Below, piece after piece: positions 32,463 to 41,963 of a DNA stretch of 43,094 nt. The position numbers and the translations under genes were made by a program. Location: the NCBI GenBank assembly GCA_902789675.1, contig CADAPG010000025.1, positions 1 to 43,094 on the forward strand, read 5' to 3'. This DNA comes from an uncultured Eubacteriales bacterium. GTDB lineage: Bacteria > Bacillota > Clostridia > Christensenellales > CAG-138. Below the pieces are notes generated by a model. That model saw only the letters and a program-made list of their open reading frames with translations, ran no database searches and was not told where the DNA came from. The stretch's first letter is position 1. Each line of letters starts with the position of its first letter.

Positions 32463-32855
32463 TTACCAGACGTACGCGAGCACTTCGCCGCCGACGCCGA
32501 GCTTTCTTGCCTCGCGGTCCGTCATCACGCCGCGAGAGGTGGACAGGATCGCGATGCCGAGGCCGCCGAGGACCTTCGGGATCTCGTCCTTGCGGGCATA
32601 AACGCGAAGACCCGGACGGGAGATGCGCTTGATGCCGACGATGACGCGCTGCTTGTTGGGACCGTACTTGAGCTTGATGCGGATCGTCTTCATGATGCCG
32701 TCCTCAACGAGCTCATAGCCCTTGATGTAACCCTCTTCCACAAGGATCTCCGCGATCGCCTTCTTGATCGAGGAAGCCGGAACGTCGACCGTCTCGTGCT
32801 TCGCGACCAGCGCGTTGCGGATTCTGGTAAGCATATCTGCAATAGTATCTGTCAT
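32463..32855 (-). CDS. rpsH: 30S ribosomal protein S8
   Basis: A 130-residue S8, primary 16S binder and, in E. coli, translational repressor of the spc operon. Start at [16 protein letters not shown] (ATG 32855; GGAGGAAAGAACC upstream); the frame is open to 32966 inside rpsN. C-terminal [20 protein letters not shown] is canonical. Confidence 0.98.
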   Translation of the reverse strand: MTDTIADMLTRIRNALVAKHETVDVPASSIKKAIAEILVEEGYIKGYELVEDGIMKTIRIKLKYGPNKQRVIVGIKRISRPGLRVYARKDEIPKVLGGLGIAILSTSRGVMTDREARKLGVGGEVLAYVW

Positions 32856-32871
32856 GGTTCTTTCCTCCTGA

Positions 32872-33057
32872 TTACCAGCTTGCCTTGCGGACGCCGGGGA
32901 TGTTGCCCTTGTACGCTTCTTCACGGAAGCATACGCGGCAGATGCCGTACTTGCGAAGGACCGCATGCGGACGACCGCAGATACGGCAGCGGGTGTAAGC
33001 GCGGGTGGAGAACTTGGGGGTTCTCTGCTGCTTCAGCTTCATGGATGTCTTTGCCAT
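32872..33057 (-). CDS. rpsN: 30S ribosomal protein S14 type Z
   Basis: The 61-residue zinc S14 (type Z), as in Gram-positives: [20 protein letters not shown], then CRIC and CRVC (24-27, 40-43) as zinc ligands, and [11 protein letters not shown] at the end. Essential 30S head component. Confidence 0.98.
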   Translation of the reverse strand: MAKTSMKLKQQRTPKFSTRAYTRCRICGRPHAVLRKYGICRVCFREEAYKGNIPGVRKASW

Positions 33058-33072
33058 AGTGGTTCCTCCTTA

Positions 33073-33660
33073 TCAGTCCTGAACGAACGGCATACCGAGG
33101 AGAGCAAGCAGCTCGCGCGCTTCTTCATCGGTCTTGGCGCTGGTGACGAACACGATGTTCATACCGCGCACCTTGTCGACGTCGTCATAGTTGATCTCGG
33201 GGAAGATCAGCTGTTCACGGACGCCCATTGCGTAGTTGCCGCGACCGTCGAACGACGTGTCGGACACACCGCGGAAGTCGCGGACGCGGGGCAGAACGAT
33301 GTTCATCAGCTTGTCGACGAAGTAGTACATCCGATCGCCGCGCAGGGTGACCTTTGCGCCGATGTTCATGCCCTCACGAACTTTGAAGTTCGCGACGGAC
33401 TTCTTCGCCTTGGTGACGATTGCCTTCTGGCCGGCGATCGCGGAGAGCTCCGCAACTGCCTTCTCGATGCCCTTGGGGTTATCCTTCTCGGAACCGAGAC
33501 CCATGTTGATGATGATCTTCTCGAGTTTCGGAATCATCATGACGTTCTCGTAGCGGAACTTCTCGTTCAGCGCGGAGACGACTTCTTCTCTGTACTTGGT
33601 CTTCAGACGGGGTTCGCCGCTGAAAGGCTTTGCTTGAACCGCAGTTTCTTTCTTTGCCAT
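33073..33660 (-). CDS. rplE: 50S ribosomal protein L5 with N-terminal extension
   Basis: A 195-residue L5, about 15 residues longer than usual. The core starts at [18 protein letters not shown]; the preceding [17 protein letters not shown] is an extra N-terminus supported by a good RBS (GGAAGGAGATAACAA) and by the lack of another start. L5 binds 5S rRNA and forms bridge B1b. The remainder, including [15 protein letters not shown] and [20 protein letters not shown], is canonical. Confidence 0.97.
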   Translation of the reverse strand: MAKKETAVQAKPFSGEPRLKTKYREEVVSALNEKFRYENVMMIPKLEKIIINMGLGSEKDNPKGIEKAVAELSAIAGQKAIVTKAKKSVANFKVREGMNIGAKVTLRGDRMYYFVDKLMNIVLPRVRDFRGVSDTSFDGRGNYAMGVREQLIFPEINYDDVDKVRGMNIVFVTSAKTDEEARELLALLGMPFVQD

Positions 33661-33678
33661 TTGTTATCTCCTTCCGTC

Positions 33679-33996
33679 TCAGTCCATGACCTTGCCGCAC
33701 TTCTTGCAAACGCGGACTTTCTTGCCGTCGACGATCTGGTGTGCAACGCGGGTCGCTTTGCCGCACTTCGGGCAAACGAGCATGACGTTGGACGCGTCGA
33801 TGGTGCCTTCCTGCTCGATCCGGCCGCCTGCCTCGCCCTGTCTCTTGGGCTTGACATGCTTGGTGATCATGTTGACGCCCTTGACCATGACGCGGTTATC
33901 CGCGGGCGCCGCATGCAGGATCTCGCCCTTGCTTCCCTTGTCCTTGCCGGAAATCACGACAACGGTATCGCCTTTTTTCACATTCAGCTTATTCAT
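33679..33996 (-). CDS. rplX: 50S ribosomal protein L24
   Basis: The 105-residue L24, an early assembly initiator: KOW motif in KKGDTVVVISGKDKGSKGEI, then VKGVNMITKHVKP. It keeps a C-terminal CPKC ... CKKC pair (about 77-80 and 97-100), a possible zinc site seen in some Gram-positives. Full length. Confidence 0.97.
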   Translation of the reverse strand: MNKLNVKKGDTVVVISGKDKGSKGEILHAAPADNRVMVKGVNMITKHVKPKRQGEAGGRIEQEGTIDASNVMLVCPKCGKATRVAHQIVDGKKVRVCKKCGKVMD

Positions 33997-34009
33997 GTCA
34001 TGCTCCTCC

Positions 34010-34378
34010 TTACAGTACTTCGGGTGCGAGAGAGACGATCTTCATGTAGTCTTTCTCACGCAGCTCGCGAGCGACCGGCCCGAAGATACGGGTGCCGCGC
34101 GGCTGCTTCTGATCGTTGATGATGACCGCAGCGTTGTCGTCGAAACGAATGTGGCTGCCGTCTGCACGGGTGGTCTCCGCAACGGTGCGGACCACGACCG
34201 CCTTCACGACGTCCTTCTTCTTTACCGCACCGCCCGGCGTTGCCGTCTTGACGGACGCGACGATGACGTCGCCGATGCCTGCGGACTTGACCTTGCTGCC
34301 GCCGAGAACACGAATGCACATGATCTCCTTGGCGCCGCTGTTGTCCGCGACTTTCAATCTGGTTTGAGGCTGAATCAT
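34010..34378 (-). CDS. rplN: 50S ribosomal protein L14
   Basis: The 122-residue L14, which forms bridges B5 and B8: [35 protein letters not shown] and the C-terminal [19 protein letters not shown]. Very highly conserved, full length. Confidence 0.98.
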   Translation of the reverse strand: MIQPQTRLKVADNSGAKEIMCIRVLGGSKVKSAGIGDVIVASVKTATPGGAVKKKDVVKAVVVRTVAETTRADGSHIRFDDNAAVIINDQKQPRGTRIFGPVARELREKDYMKIVSLAPEVL

Positions 34379-34396
34379 TTTATCTTCTCCTCTCCG

Positions 34397-34654
34397 TTAC
34401 TTCGCCTTTTCGATGATTTCCACGATACGCCATCTCTTGTCCTTGGAAATCGGGCGGGTCTCCATGATGCGTACGGTGTCGCCGATGCCGCAGGCATTCT
34501 CTTCATCGTGCGCCTTGAATTTACGGGTGCGGTTGACCATCTTGCCGTACAGGGGATGGCGAACCTTGGTCTTGATGGCGACGACTGCCGTCTTATCCAT
34601 CTTATCGCTGACGACGACGCCAACGCGGGTCTTACGATAACCTCTCTGTTCCAT
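34397..34654 (-). CDS. rpsQ: 30S ribosomal protein S17
   Basis: The 85-residue S17, an OB-fold primary 16S binder: [41 protein letters not shown] and a C-terminal [20 protein letters not shown]. Full length. Confidence 0.98.
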   Translation of the reverse strand: MEQRGYRKTRVGVVVSDKMDKTAVVAIKTKVRHPLYGKMVNRTRKFKAHDEENACGIGDTVRIMETRPISKDKRWRIVEIIEKAK

Positions 34655-34667
34655 TGCCTATTCCTCC

Positions 34668-34871
34668 TTATTCGGCATCCTGACCGAGCTCACGCATGCG
34701 GAGAACGGTCTTGATTCTTGCAATGTCCTTCTTGCATGCACTGATGCGGGAAGGATTGCTGATCTGTCCGGTCACTGCCTGGAAGCGGAGATTGAACAGC
34801 TCGGCTTTCAGTTCTTTTTCCTGCTTTTCCAACTCTTCGTTGGTCATAGCTCTCAGCTTATCGGCCTTCAT
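34668..34871 (-). CDS. rpmC: 50S ribosomal protein L29
   Basis: A 67-residue helical-hairpin protein at the exit tunnel: [39 protein letters not shown]. Two ATG codons compete. I favour 34871 because AGGAG lies 7 bases upstream; the ATG at 34877 overlaps the rplP stop (ATGA) but would sit only 2 bases from the same SD. Confidence 0.95.
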   Translation of the reverse strand: MKADKLRAMTNEELEKQEKELKAELFNLRFQAVTGQISNPSRISACKKDIARIKTVLRMRELGQDAE

Positions 34872-34873
34872 GG

Positions 34874-35302
34874 TCATTCTCCTTTCTCCTCAGTTTCTTC
34901 TTTCTTGACGATCTTCGTCTTGAGCGGGAGCTTGTGGCCCGCGAGACGGAGCGCTTCGTCGGCGGTTGCTTTATCTACGCCCGCGATCTCGAACATGACT
35001 CTGCCGGGCTTCACGACTGCCACCCAGTATTCCGGGGAACCTTTACCGGAACCCATGCGGGTCTCGGCGGGCTTTTCGGTAACGGGCTTATCGGGGAAGA
35101 TCTTGATCCAGACCTGACCGCCGCGCTTGATATAACGGGTCATTGCGACACGCGCTGCCTCGATCTGGTTGCTGGTGACCCATGCGGGCTCCAGCGCGAC
35201 GAGACCGTATTCACCGTAGGTCACGGTGTTGCCGCGGTGGGCGCTGCCCTTCATGCGGCCGCGGAACACTCTGCGGCGCTTAACTCTCTTCGGCATTAAC
35301 AT
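34874..35302 (-). CDS. rplP: 50S ribosomal protein L16
   Basis: The 142-residue L16, needed for A-site function: [19 protein letters not shown], the [20 protein letters not shown] segment, and [20 protein letters not shown]. Start at the first ATG, 9 bases after GGAGG. Only two bases separate it from rpsC upstream. Confidence 0.98.
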   Translation of the reverse strand: MLMPKRVKRRRVFRGRMKGSAHRGNTVTYGEYGLVALEPAWVTSNQIEAARVAMTRYIKRGGQVWIKIFPDKPVTEKPAETRMGSGKGSPEYWVAVVKPGRVMFEIAGVDKATADEALRLAGHKLPLKTKIVKKEETEEKGE

Positions 35303-35304
35303 TG

Positions 35305-35964
35305 TTATTTGCCTCCTTCCATTCTCTTGGCCTTCTTGAGGACCTCACCCTTGTAGATCCAGACCTTGATTCCGATACGGCCGTACTGGGTGTGCGCTTC
35401 CGCGAAGCCGTAGTGGATGTCTGCGCGCATCGTCTGCAGCGGGATGGAACCGTCGTGGTATCCTTCGCTGCGAGCGATCTCGGCGCCGCCGAGGCGGCCT
35501 GCGCACAACAGCTTGATGCCCTTCACGCCCGGCTTCTGCATGGCGCGCTGCATTGCCTGCTTCATCGCGCGGCGATAGCTGATACGCTTTTCGAGCTGCG
35601 CTGCGATGTTCTCGGCGACGAGCTGCGCGTCTGCGTCCGCGTCGCGGATCTCCATGATGTTCACGGAGATGGGCTTGCCGATTTCCTTGGAAACCGCTGC
35701 CTTGATCTCTTCGATGCCTGCGCCGCCTTTGCCGATCAGCATGCCGGGACGGGCGGTGTAGATCGTGACGCTGACCTTGTCGGTCGCGCGGTCGATCGCG
35801 ATGCGGGAGATGCAGGCTGCATAGTAAGTCTTCTTCACGAAGTCACGGATCTTGCGGTCCTCAACGAGGAAGTCTGCGAAATCTTTCTTCGCCGCGTACC
35901 AATGGGTGTTCCAATCTCTGATCACACCAACGCGGAATCCGTTCGGATTAACTTTCTGACCCAT
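35305..35964 (-). CDS. rpsC: 30S ribosomal protein S3
   Basis: The 219-residue S3 at the mRNA entrance: [20 protein letters not shown], the KH domain with [17 protein letters not shown], and the C-terminal domain with [20 protein letters not shown]. Full length. Confidence 0.98.
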   Translation of the reverse strand: MGQKVNPNGFRVGVIRDWNTHWYAAKKDFADFLVEDRKIRDFVKKTYYAACISRIAIDRATDKVSVTIYTARPGMLIGKGGAGIEEIKAAVSKEIGKPISVNIMEIRDADADAQLVAENIAAQLEKRISYRRAMKQAMQRAMQKPGVKGIKLLCAGRLGGAEIARSEGYHDGSIPLQTMRADIHYGFAEAHTQYGRIGIKVWIYKGEVLKKAKRMEGGK

Positions 35965-35975
35965 AGCTTTCCTCC

Positions 35976-36362
35976 TTACTTGACCTGATCAAGAATGACC
36001 GTGATGTGGCTCGTGCGCTTCCGGATGGGGGATGCGGAGCCGCGCGCTCTTGCGCGATAGCGCTTCAGGGTCGGACCCTGGTTCGCATAAGCCTCGGCGA
36101 CAAAGAGGTCGTCGCGGTTCATGTCGAGGTTGTTCTCCGCATTTGCGATCGCGGAGTTCAGGACCTTCAGGACCGGTTCGCAGGCAGCTTTCGGCGTGTA
36201 GGTGAGGATCGCTGCCGCTTCCTTTGCGCTCTTGCCGCGGATCATGTCGATAACGACCTTGACCTTGCGGGGAGACATTCTGATATAACGTGCGGTTGCG
36301 TGCGGACGCTTGTCTGCGTGCTCGCGACGGTATGCCGTCTTTTCTTTACTTCTGGTTGCCAT
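35976..36362 (-). CDS. rplV: 50S ribosomal protein L22
   Basis: A 128-residue L22 that lines the exit tunnel. The core begins at [20 protein letters not shown]; about 18 extra basic residues precede it ([17 protein letters not shown]...). The tunnel loop sequence [20 protein letters not shown] is intact, with no macrolide-type deletion. Confidence 0.97.
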   Translation of the reverse strand: MATRSKEKTAYRREHADKRPHATARYIRMSPRKVKVVIDMIRGKSAKEAAAILTYTPKAACEPVLKVLNSAIANAENNLDMNRDDLFVAEAYANQGPTLKRYRARARGSASPIRKRTSHITVILDQVK

Positions 36363-36373
36363 TGTGCTCCTCC

Positions 36374-36655
36374 TTATTTCGCGCCAGAGGACTTTTCGGA
36401 ACCTCTGTGACCTCTGAACGTGCGCGTGGGTGCGAATTCGCCCAGCTTGTGTCCGACCATCTCTTCGGTGACGTACACCGGCACGTGCTTCTTGCCGTCG
36501 TGCACCGCAATGGTGTGACCGACGAACTCGGGGAAGATCGTGGAGGAACGGGACCAGGTCTTCACGACGGTCTTCTTGCCGCTCTCATTCATGGAAAGAA
36601 TGCGGGCGTACAAGCGTTCTTCGACAAACGGACCTTTTTTAATCGATCTGCTCAT
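36374..36655 (-). CDS. rpsS: 30S ribosomal protein S19
   Basis: The 93-residue S19 of the 30S head: [40 protein letters not shown] and the tail [20 protein letters not shown]. Full length. Confidence 0.98.
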   Translation of the reverse strand: MSRSIKKGPFVEERLYARILSMNESGKKTVVKTWSRSSTIFPEFVGHTIAVHDGKKHVPVYVTEEMVGHKLGEFAPTRTFRGHRGSEKSSGAK

Positions 36656-36672
36656 GTGTTATTTCCTCCTGA

Positions 36673-37509
36673 TTACTTACCACTCGTTCTGCGGCGAATG
36701 ATGTACTTGTTGCTCTTGTTCTTCTTCTTGCGGGTCTTGTAACCCATCGCAGGCTTGCCCCAGGGAGTGACCGGGCCGGGACGGCCGATCGGGGATTTGC
36801 CCTCGCCGCCGCCGTGGGGGTGGTCATTCGGGTTCATGACGGAACCGCGGACGGTGGGACGGATGCCCATGTGACGCTTGCGGCCCGCTTTGCCGATCTG
36901 GATGTTCTGGAAGTCCAGATTGCCGACCTGACCGATCGTCGCCTTCGCGTTCATCGGGAACATACGGACTTCACCGCTGGGAAGACGAACCTGTGCGTAC
37001 TTGCCTTCCTTCGCCATGAGCTGCGCCGCGTTGCCCGCCGAGCGGACCAGCTGCGCGCCCTTGCCGGGCTTCAGCTCGATGCAGTGGATCATCGTGCCGA
37101 CCGGGATGTACTGGAGCTCCAGCGCGTTGCCGATCTTGATGTCCGCATCCTTGCCGGAAACGACGGTCTCGCCGACGTTCAGGCCGTACGGAGCGATGAT
37201 GTAGCGCTTCTCGCCGTCTGCATAGTACAGAAGAGCGATATTCGCGGAACGGTTCGGATCGTATTCGATCGCTTTCACAGTCGCGGGAACGCCGTCCTTG
37301 TCGCGCTTGAAGTCGACCAGACGATACTTGCGCTTTGCGCCGCCGCCCTTGTGGCGAACCGTGATCTTACCGGTGAAGTTGCGGCCGGCTTTGCTCTTCA
37401 GATCGCAGACCAGCGACTTTTCCGGAGTGGTTTTGGTGATCTCCTCATAGGTGGAGACGGTCATATGTCTCGTACCCGGAGTGGTGGGGTTCAGTTTACG
37501 AATAGCCAT
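36673..37509 (-). CDS. rplB: 50S ribosomal protein L2
   Basis: The 278-residue L2, required for subunit joining and peptidyl transferase assembly: [40 protein letters not shown], and the C-terminal [20 protein letters not shown] that reaches toward the active centre. Full length. Confidence 0.98.
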   Translation of the reverse strand: MAIRKLNPTTPGTRHMTVSTYEEITKTTPEKSLVCDLKSKAGRNFTGKITVRHKGGGAKRKYRLVDFKRDKDGVPATVKAIEYDPNRSANIALLYYADGEKRYIIAPYGLNVGETVVSGKDADIKIGNALELQYIPVGTMIHCIELKPGKGAQLVRSAGNAAQLMAKEGKYAQVRLPSGEVRMFPMNAKATIGQVGNLDFQNIQIGKAGRKRHMGIRPTVRGSVMNPNDHPHGGGEGKSPIGRPGPVTPWGKPAMGYKTRKKKNKSNKYIIRRRTSGK

Positions 37510-37520
37510 TTGCTGCCTCC

Positions 37521-37817
37521 TTACTGCGCGATGCCGTCGAACAGCTCGATGCCCTTCGAATCGGCGGTCAGCTTGACGTACGCCTTTTTCTTGGAAGCGG
37601 TTCTGCCCTCGTAACGGCCCTGACGCTTGATCTTGCCGAGCTTGTTCACGGTGTGAACGCTCGCGACCTTGACGCCGAACAGCTCTTCGACCGCCTTCGC
37701 GATCTCGACCTTGTTCGCATTCTTCGCGACTTCAAACGTGTAGATGTGATGCGCGATGTAATCGTAGCTCTTCTCGGTGAGGATCGGAGCCTTGATGATG
37801 TCGTATCCGCTCTTCAT
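37521..37817 (-). CDS. rplW: 50S ribosomal protein L23
   Basis: The 98-residue L23 at the tunnel exit, docking site of trigger factor and [43 protein letters not shown], the loop [20 protein letters not shown]. Its ATG shares one base with the rplD stop (TAATG). Confidence 0.98.
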   Translation of the reverse strand: MKSGYDIIKAPILTEKSYDYIAHHIYTFEVAKNANKVEIAKAVEELFGVKVASVHTVNKLGKIKRQGRYEGRTASKKKAYVKLTADSKGIELFDGIAQ

Positions 37818-38437
37818 TACGCGTACACCTCCTCGATCTTTTCAACCGATGCCTTCGTGAGGATCAGCTTCTCATACTTGAGGATCTCATAGACGTTGAG
37901 CGTGCCGACCAGCGTGGTCTTGACGCCCTGGATGTTCGCGCTCGCGCGCTCCACCGCTTCGTCCTTGTCTGCCAGAACGATCAGTGCCTTGTTGACGTCG
38001 ACCGCCTTCAGGACCTTGACCATTTCCTTCGTCTTCGGCGCTTCGATGTTGAGCGCGTCGAACACGATCACTTCATTCTCCTCCACCTTGCTGGACAGCG
38101 CGGACTTCATCGCGAGGCGCTTGACCTTCTTGTTCACGCGGATCGTGTAGTCGCGGGGCTTCGGCGCAAAGACGACGCCGCCGTGTCTCCACTGCGGGGA
38201 ACGGGTGGAACCCTGACGAGCGCGGCCGGTGCCCTTCTGTCTCCACGGCTTCTTGCCGCCGCCGGAAACTTCGGAACGGGTCTTGGCGCTCTGCGTGCCC
38301 TGACGGCAGTTCGCGAGGTGCGCTACGACAACCTCATGCATGACCGCCGTGTTGACGGGCTGACCGAAAACATTCTCGGAAAGGGCGATATCGCCGATGT
38401 TCTGGCCCTTGATATCATACAATGCTACGTTAGGCAT
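37817..38437 (-). CDS. rplD: 50S ribosomal protein L4
   Basis: The 206-residue L4 whose loop narrows the exit tunnel: [60 protein letters not shown]. In E. coli L4 represses the S10 operon through its leader; a structured leader exists here (39409-39640), but whether L4 binds it is unknown. Confidence 0.98.
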   Translation of the reverse strand: MPNVALYDIKGQNIGDIALSENVFGQPVNTAVMHEVVVAHLANCRQGTQSAKTRSEVSGGGKKPWRQKGTGRARQGSTRSPQWRHGGVVFAPKPRDYTIRVNKKVKRLAMKSALSSKVEENEVIVFDALNIEAPKTKEMVKVLKAVDVNKALIVLADKDEAVERASANIQGVKTTLVGTLNVYEILKYEKLILTKASVEKIEEVYA

Positions 38438-38450
38438 AGTTCTTTCCTCC

Positions 38451-39077
38451 TTACTTTACTGTGCTCTTGACAGTCACAAGACCGCCCTTCGCACCGGGAA
38501 CCGCACCCTTGATGAGCAGCAGGTTCCGCTCTGCGTCCACACGCACGACCTCGAGGTTCTGCACGGTGACGTGCTCGCTGCCCATATGACCGGGCAGGTT
38601 CTTGGTCTTGAACACGCGGCTCGGATCGGAGCAGGCGCTCATGGAGCCGGGCGCTCTGTGGAAGTGGGAACCGTGGGTCATACGACCGCGGCCCTGACCG
38701 TGACGCTTGACGACGCCCTGGAATCCGTGGCCCTTGCTGGTGCCGGAAACGTCGACCTTGTCGCCCTCGGCGAACACGTCCGCCTTGACGATCTGACCGA
38801 CTTCATAGGAAGCGGCGTCTTCGAGTCTGAATTCGCGAAGGTAGCGCATCGCCTTGACGTTCGCCTTTGCAAAGTGACCCTTGCGCGGCTTGTTGGCGAG
38901 CTTGTCGCGGAGCTCGGCAAATCCGAGCTGGACGGAATCGTAACCTTCGTTTGCGACGGTTTTCTTCTGAACGACGGGGCACGGACCGGCTTCGATGACA
39001 GTGACGGGAATCATGGTACCGTCAGCTCTGAAGAACTGCGTCATACCGATCTTCTTGCCCAAAATGGCTTTCTTCAT
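38451..39077 (-). CDS. rplC: 50S ribosomal protein L3
   Basis: A 208-residue L3. Start at [16 protein letters not shown] (ATG 39077; GGAGGTATGTACCA upstream); the frame is open to 39125 but that part lies in rpsJ. The internal [20 protein letters not shown] and [20 protein letters not shown] segments reach the peptidyl transferase centre. Full length. Confidence 0.98.
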   Translation of the reverse strand: MKKAILGKKIGMTQFFRADGTMIPVTVIEAGPCPVVQKKTVANEGYDSVQLGFAELRDKLANKPRKGHFAKANVKAMRYLREFRLEDAASYEVGQIVKADVFAEGDKVDVSGTSKGHGFQGVVKRHGQGRGRMTHGSHFHRAPGSMSACSDPSRVFKTKNLPGHMGSEHVTVQNLEVVRVDAERNLLLIKGAVPGAKGGLVTVKSTVK

Positions 39078-39099
39078 TGGTACATACCTCCGTTTGGGA

Positions 39100-39408
39100 T
39101 TACAGCTTGATTTCGATGTCCACACCCGCGGGCAGATCCAGCTTCATCAGCGCGTCAACGGTCTTGTTGGAGGGCTGGATGATGTCGATCAGACGCTTGT
39201 GCGTTCTCATCTCGAATTGCTCACGAGAATCCTTGTACTTGTGCGTTGCACGAAGGATGGTGACGATTTCCTTCTCGGTGGGCAGGGGGATCGGGCCGGA
39301 AACCTGTGCGCCCGTTCTCTTGGCGGCGTCGACGATCTTTTCGGCGCTCTGGTCGATCAGACTGTGTTCATAGGCCTTGAGTTTGATACGAATTCTTTGG
39401 CTTGCCAT
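39100..39408 (-). CDS. rpsJ: 30S ribosomal protein S10
   Basis: The 102-residue S10 (NusE), also part of the antitermination complex: [40 protein letters not shown], and the C-terminal [15 protein letters not shown]. First gene of the cluster; RBS TTAGGAGGAAG. No tuf, fusA, rpsG or rpsL precedes it. Confidence 0.98.
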   Translation of the reverse strand: MASQRIRIKLKAYEHSLIDQSAEKIVDAAKRTGAQVSGPIPLPTEKEIVTILRATHKYKDSREQFEMRTHKRLIDIIQPSNKTVDALMKLDLPAGVDIEIKL

Positions 39409-39640
39409 ACTTTTTTCTTCCTCCTAAAATTGTTGTTGGGCAGTACACAGAGCCGTGTGTTTCCCTCTCATTTTTTTACACAGCCTTTTCGGCTGTGTTC
39501 GGCGGGACGGCACGGGAAACTGCTATTTTTGCCCCGTCCGTTCGGACGTCGGATGTGCGCGAAATTACCCGGAATGGCAACCGGCAACCTCCGCTGCACT
39601 CCTGCGCCGCTCGACGAATGACGCCCATGCGACGCGAACA
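39409..39640 (-). promoter_or_regulatory. S10-operon leader with several hairpins
   Basis: About 230 nt of untranslated leader. Visible structures on the minus strand: GTCCGAACGGAC (39536-39550 area), ACACAGCC/GGCTGTGT (39477-39497 area) followed by AAAAAAA, and a downstream ACACACGGCTCTGTGT that could pair with the former arm and so form an alternative fold. There is no T-tract terminator. Function as an L4- or other r-protein-responsive leader is plausible by analogy. Confidence 0.5.
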
Positions 39641-39645
39641 TTTGA

Positions 39646-39674
39646 ACTATACACCATCCCTCTCAAAAATGCAA
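39646..39674 (-). promoter_or_regulatory. Promoter of the S10-spc-alpha cluster
   Basis: Minus-strand -35 TTGCAT (39669-39674), 17-bp spacer, -10 TATAGT (39646-39651). Directly upstream lies a strongly A/T-rich stretch (39675-39712) that would serve as an UP element. An isolated TTGACA at 39707-39712 has no matching -10 at 16-18 bp. Confidence 0.75.
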
Positions 39675-39730
39675 GCATTATTATTCATTTTTTTAAAATA
39701 TATTTTTGTCAAAAAACCGTTTCCGCGCTG

Positions 39731-39759
39731 TTGAAAATCTCCGACAGGTATGATATATT
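39731..39759 (+). promoter_or_regulatory. Promoter of pfkA
   Basis: TTGAAA (39731-39736), 17-bp spacer, TATATT (39754-39759), 30 bases before the pfkA start. Confidence 0.72.
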
Positions 39760-39789
39760 ATAAGAGACAAAAAATCGGAGGTGAATTAC

Positions 39790-40764
39790 ATGGAGCAGAA
39801 AATTCGTCGTATCGGCATTCTCACGAGCGGCGGCGACGCGCCCGGCATGAATGCGGCTGTTCGCGCAGCGGTCCGCACCTGTCTGATGAACAAGGTCATC
39901 CCCGTCGGCATCCGCCGCGGGTATCAGGGATTGATCCACGCGGACGTCATGGAAATGAACGCACGCAGCGTCAACGGCATCATCCACCGCGGCGGCACGA
40001 TCCTCTACACCGCCCGCAGCGAGGACTTCATGACCGAAGCCGGTCAGCACCGTGCGGCGCAGACCTGCCGCTATCTCGGACTGGACGCGGTCATCTGCAT
40101 CGGCGGCGACGGCACGTTCCGCGGCGCGCTCGCGCTTTCCAAGCAGGGCGTCAAGGTCATGGGCATTCCGGCGACCATCGACAACGACATCGGCTGCAGC
40201 CATTACACGATCGGCTTCGACACGGCGGCGAACACCGCGGTGGAAGCGATCGACAAGCTCGCCGACACGATGCAGTCGCATGAGCGCGTTTCCGTCGTCG
40301 AGGTCATGGGACGGCACGCCGGTCACCTTGCGGTTTACGTCGGCGTCGCGGTCGGCGCAACGTCGATCATCATCCCCGAATTCCCCTACAGTTTCGAGCA
40401 CGACGTCATCGAGAAGATCCGCGAAGGCCGCATGCATGACAAGCATCACCACCTGATCATCGTTGCGGAGGGCGTCGGCAAGTGCGACGAGATCAGCCAC
40501 CGCATCAGCGAAGAGACCGGTCTTGAGGCGCGCGTGTCGATCATCGGCTACATCCAGCGCGGCGGCGCACCGACTGCGCGTGACCGCGTCATGGCGTCCC
40601 GCATGGGTCACTACGCTGTGGAGCAGCTCCTTGCCGGCAACACGAACCAGGTCGTCTGCTACCGCGATTCGCACATCCTGCTGACGCCGATCGAGGAAGC
40701 GCTCGAGATGAAGAAGAACCTCGACGCGTACATGTACCGCGTCGCAGGCGATATCGCGCTGTAA
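39790..40764 (+). CDS. pfkA: ATP-dependent 6-phosphofructokinase
   Basis: A 324-residue group A phosphofructokinase (fructose 6-phosphate to fructose 1,6-bisphosphate). ATP site TSGGDAPGMNAAVR near the N-terminus; GGDGTFRGA has Gly where PPi-dependent enzymes carry Asp, so ATP is the expected donor. The catalytic loop is PATIDNDIGCSHYTIGFDTA; most relatives have PGTIDNDI and GTDYTIG, so Ala and Cys-Ser-His here are variants. RGGAPTARDR binds the phosphate ligand. Start at ATG 39790, six bases after GGAGGTGA; an in-frame GTG at 39781 lies inside the SD. Confidence 0.95.
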   Translation: MEQKIRRIGILTSGGDAPGMNAAVRAAVRTCLMNKVIPVGIRRGYQGLIHADVMEMNARSVNGIIHRGGTILYTARSEDFMTEAGQHRAAQTCRYLGLDAVICIGGDGTFRGALALSKQGVKVMGIPATIDNDIGCSHYTIGFDTAANTAVEAIDKLADTMQSHERVSVVEVMGRHAGHLAVYVGVAVGATSIIIPEFPYSFEHDVIEKIREGRMHDKHHHLIIVAEGVGKCDEISHRISEETGLEARVSIIGYIQRGGAPTARDRVMASRMGHYAVEQLLAGNTNQVVCYRDSHILLTPIEEALEMKKNLDAYMYRVAGDIAL

Positions 40765-40780
40765 GAAACAAACAAAAACG

Positions 40781-40815
40781 GAGGCTGTTCCAGAGAAGGG
40801 AACAGCCTCTTTCTT
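40781..40815. terminator. Bidirectional terminator after pfkA
   Basis: An 11-bp stem GAGGCTGTTCC/GGAACAGCCTC (40781-40791 with 40799-40809) followed by TTTCTTC on the plus strand and, after two bases, by TTTTTGTTTG on the minus strand. It serves pfkA and the convergent gene ending at 40861. Confidence 0.87.
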
Positions 40816-40860
40816 CATATATATAGTGTTCTCTCAGCGCATCGATCACAGCATCTTCCG

Positions 40861-41910
40861 TTACGAGTTGAGAAATGCTTCGAGATCGTGATAGTAGAAG
40901 TAAATCAGTCCGAAGAAATACATCTGCCGCTTAACCGCATAGGTATCGTCGTACAGGTCCTTCGCCATCAGGGGCGTTGCAAGTGCGGTCTTCAGACCGG
41001 TCTTCCAGTTCAGCCGCAGCTTTTTATCCTCCTTGATGATCTCCGGCGCGCGCATCGCGCCAAGCTCTTTCAGAAATTCGTCATAAACACCCTTTCCTCG
41101 GATCTTACGCAGGTCGGCATGGATATAGGCGACGTTTCCGATCCAGCCGTACCGTATGCCGTACTGATCGAACCGTGCGTCCATCAGCTGTGCGCCTTCC
41201 GTTTTCTTGCAGTCTCCGACCACGATGACCTTGGTATCGACCGCATCCGTTTTATTGCGGTACACCCATTTCGATTCCTCCCACCGGATGATCCGCACCG
41301 TGCCGTCCTTCGTGCCGACTACGACTTCTTCGCTCTCATCGTCGTCGGTTTCCACCAGTTTCTTGATCTGCTGAAACAGCAGCTCGTCCTTCGTCACGAT
41401 TGCAAGATTTCTCTTGCCTTCCTCCACCTGGTCACCCTCGGCAAATGCCGCGTTGCGCGCCGCAATGACATTTGCGCGGTGCGTCACAAGCATATTGACG
41501 AGATGATCCGGTGACGCTATCAGGGAAAATCCGAGAATCTTGGACAGCGTCTCATCCGGCACCGTGTCGCAAAGTCCCGCAACGATTTTTGTCGGCGGAA
41601 AGATCGACAGCACAGTCACCAGCATGTTCTTTGCTGCCTGCGGATGCTTCCGATTCAGTTCATATAGGTCGAGATGCCTGATGATATCGGCGGCATTCTG
41701 CCATGAATTCAGATCGACGTCCTGCAAATGGAGCTCCTCACGCAAAAATCTCTTCCGTTCCTGATCAAGCTTAAATTCCTGCGACTCCTGCGCAAACACG
41801 CCGAAGATTGTTTTTACACCTTCCGGATCCATCTTATCGACCAACTTTGTCAGGGAATCGCCTATCTTTGTGAACGTTCCTCCTGCATTGGTACTGCCAG
41901 TTTTTGCCAT
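40861..41910 (-). CDS. Unrecognised 349-residue cytoplasmic protein
   Basis: I do not recognise this family. There is no signal peptide and no membrane helix. Residues 1-110 are mainly helical and charged (LVDKMDPEGVKTIFGVFAQE, ERKRFLREELHLQDVDLNSW); 110-190 are mixed; 190-260 look beta-rich (EEVVVGTKDGTVRIIRWEES, VDTKVIVVGDCKKTEGAQLM); the C-terminus is aromatic (MYFFGLIYFYYHDLEAFL). RBS CAGGAGGGCA before ATG 41910. It starts 53 bases after the HAD gene with no obvious promoter or terminator between, so the two are probably cotranscribed. Codon use is more AT-rich than in the ribosomal cluster. Function open. Confidence 0.75.
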   Translation of the reverse strand: MAKTGSTNAGGTFTKIGDSLTKLVDKMDPEGVKTIFGVFAQESQEFKLDQERKRFLREELHLQDVDLNSWQNAADIIRHLDLYELNRKHPQAAKNMLVTVLSIFPPTKIVAGLCDTVPDETLSKILGFSLIASPDHLVNMLVTHRANVIAARNAAFAEGDQVEEGKRNLAIVTKDELLFQQIKKLVETDDDESEEVVVGTKDGTVRIIRWEESKWVYRNKTDAVDTKVIVVGDCKKTEGAQLMDARFDQYGIRYGWIGNVAYIHADLRKIRGKGVYDEFLKELGAMRAPEIIKEDKKLRLNWKTGLKTALATPLMAKDLYDDTYAVKRQMYFFGLIYFYYHDLEAFLNS

Positions 41911-41963
41911 AGAAATGCCCTCCTGTGCTTTATTTGATAACGGCAGATGTTTTTTACGCGAGT

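Noticed and set aside
24401..39408. A possible break or pseudogene inside the ribosomal cluster
   Set aside because: Every frame from rpsJ to rplQ reads through with conserved start, RBS and ends; I found no frameshift.
39707..39712. TTGACA as -35 box of the ribosomal cluster
   Set aside because: No acceptable -10 lies 16-18 bases downstream on the minus strand; TTGCAT/TATAGT at 39646-39674 fits better.
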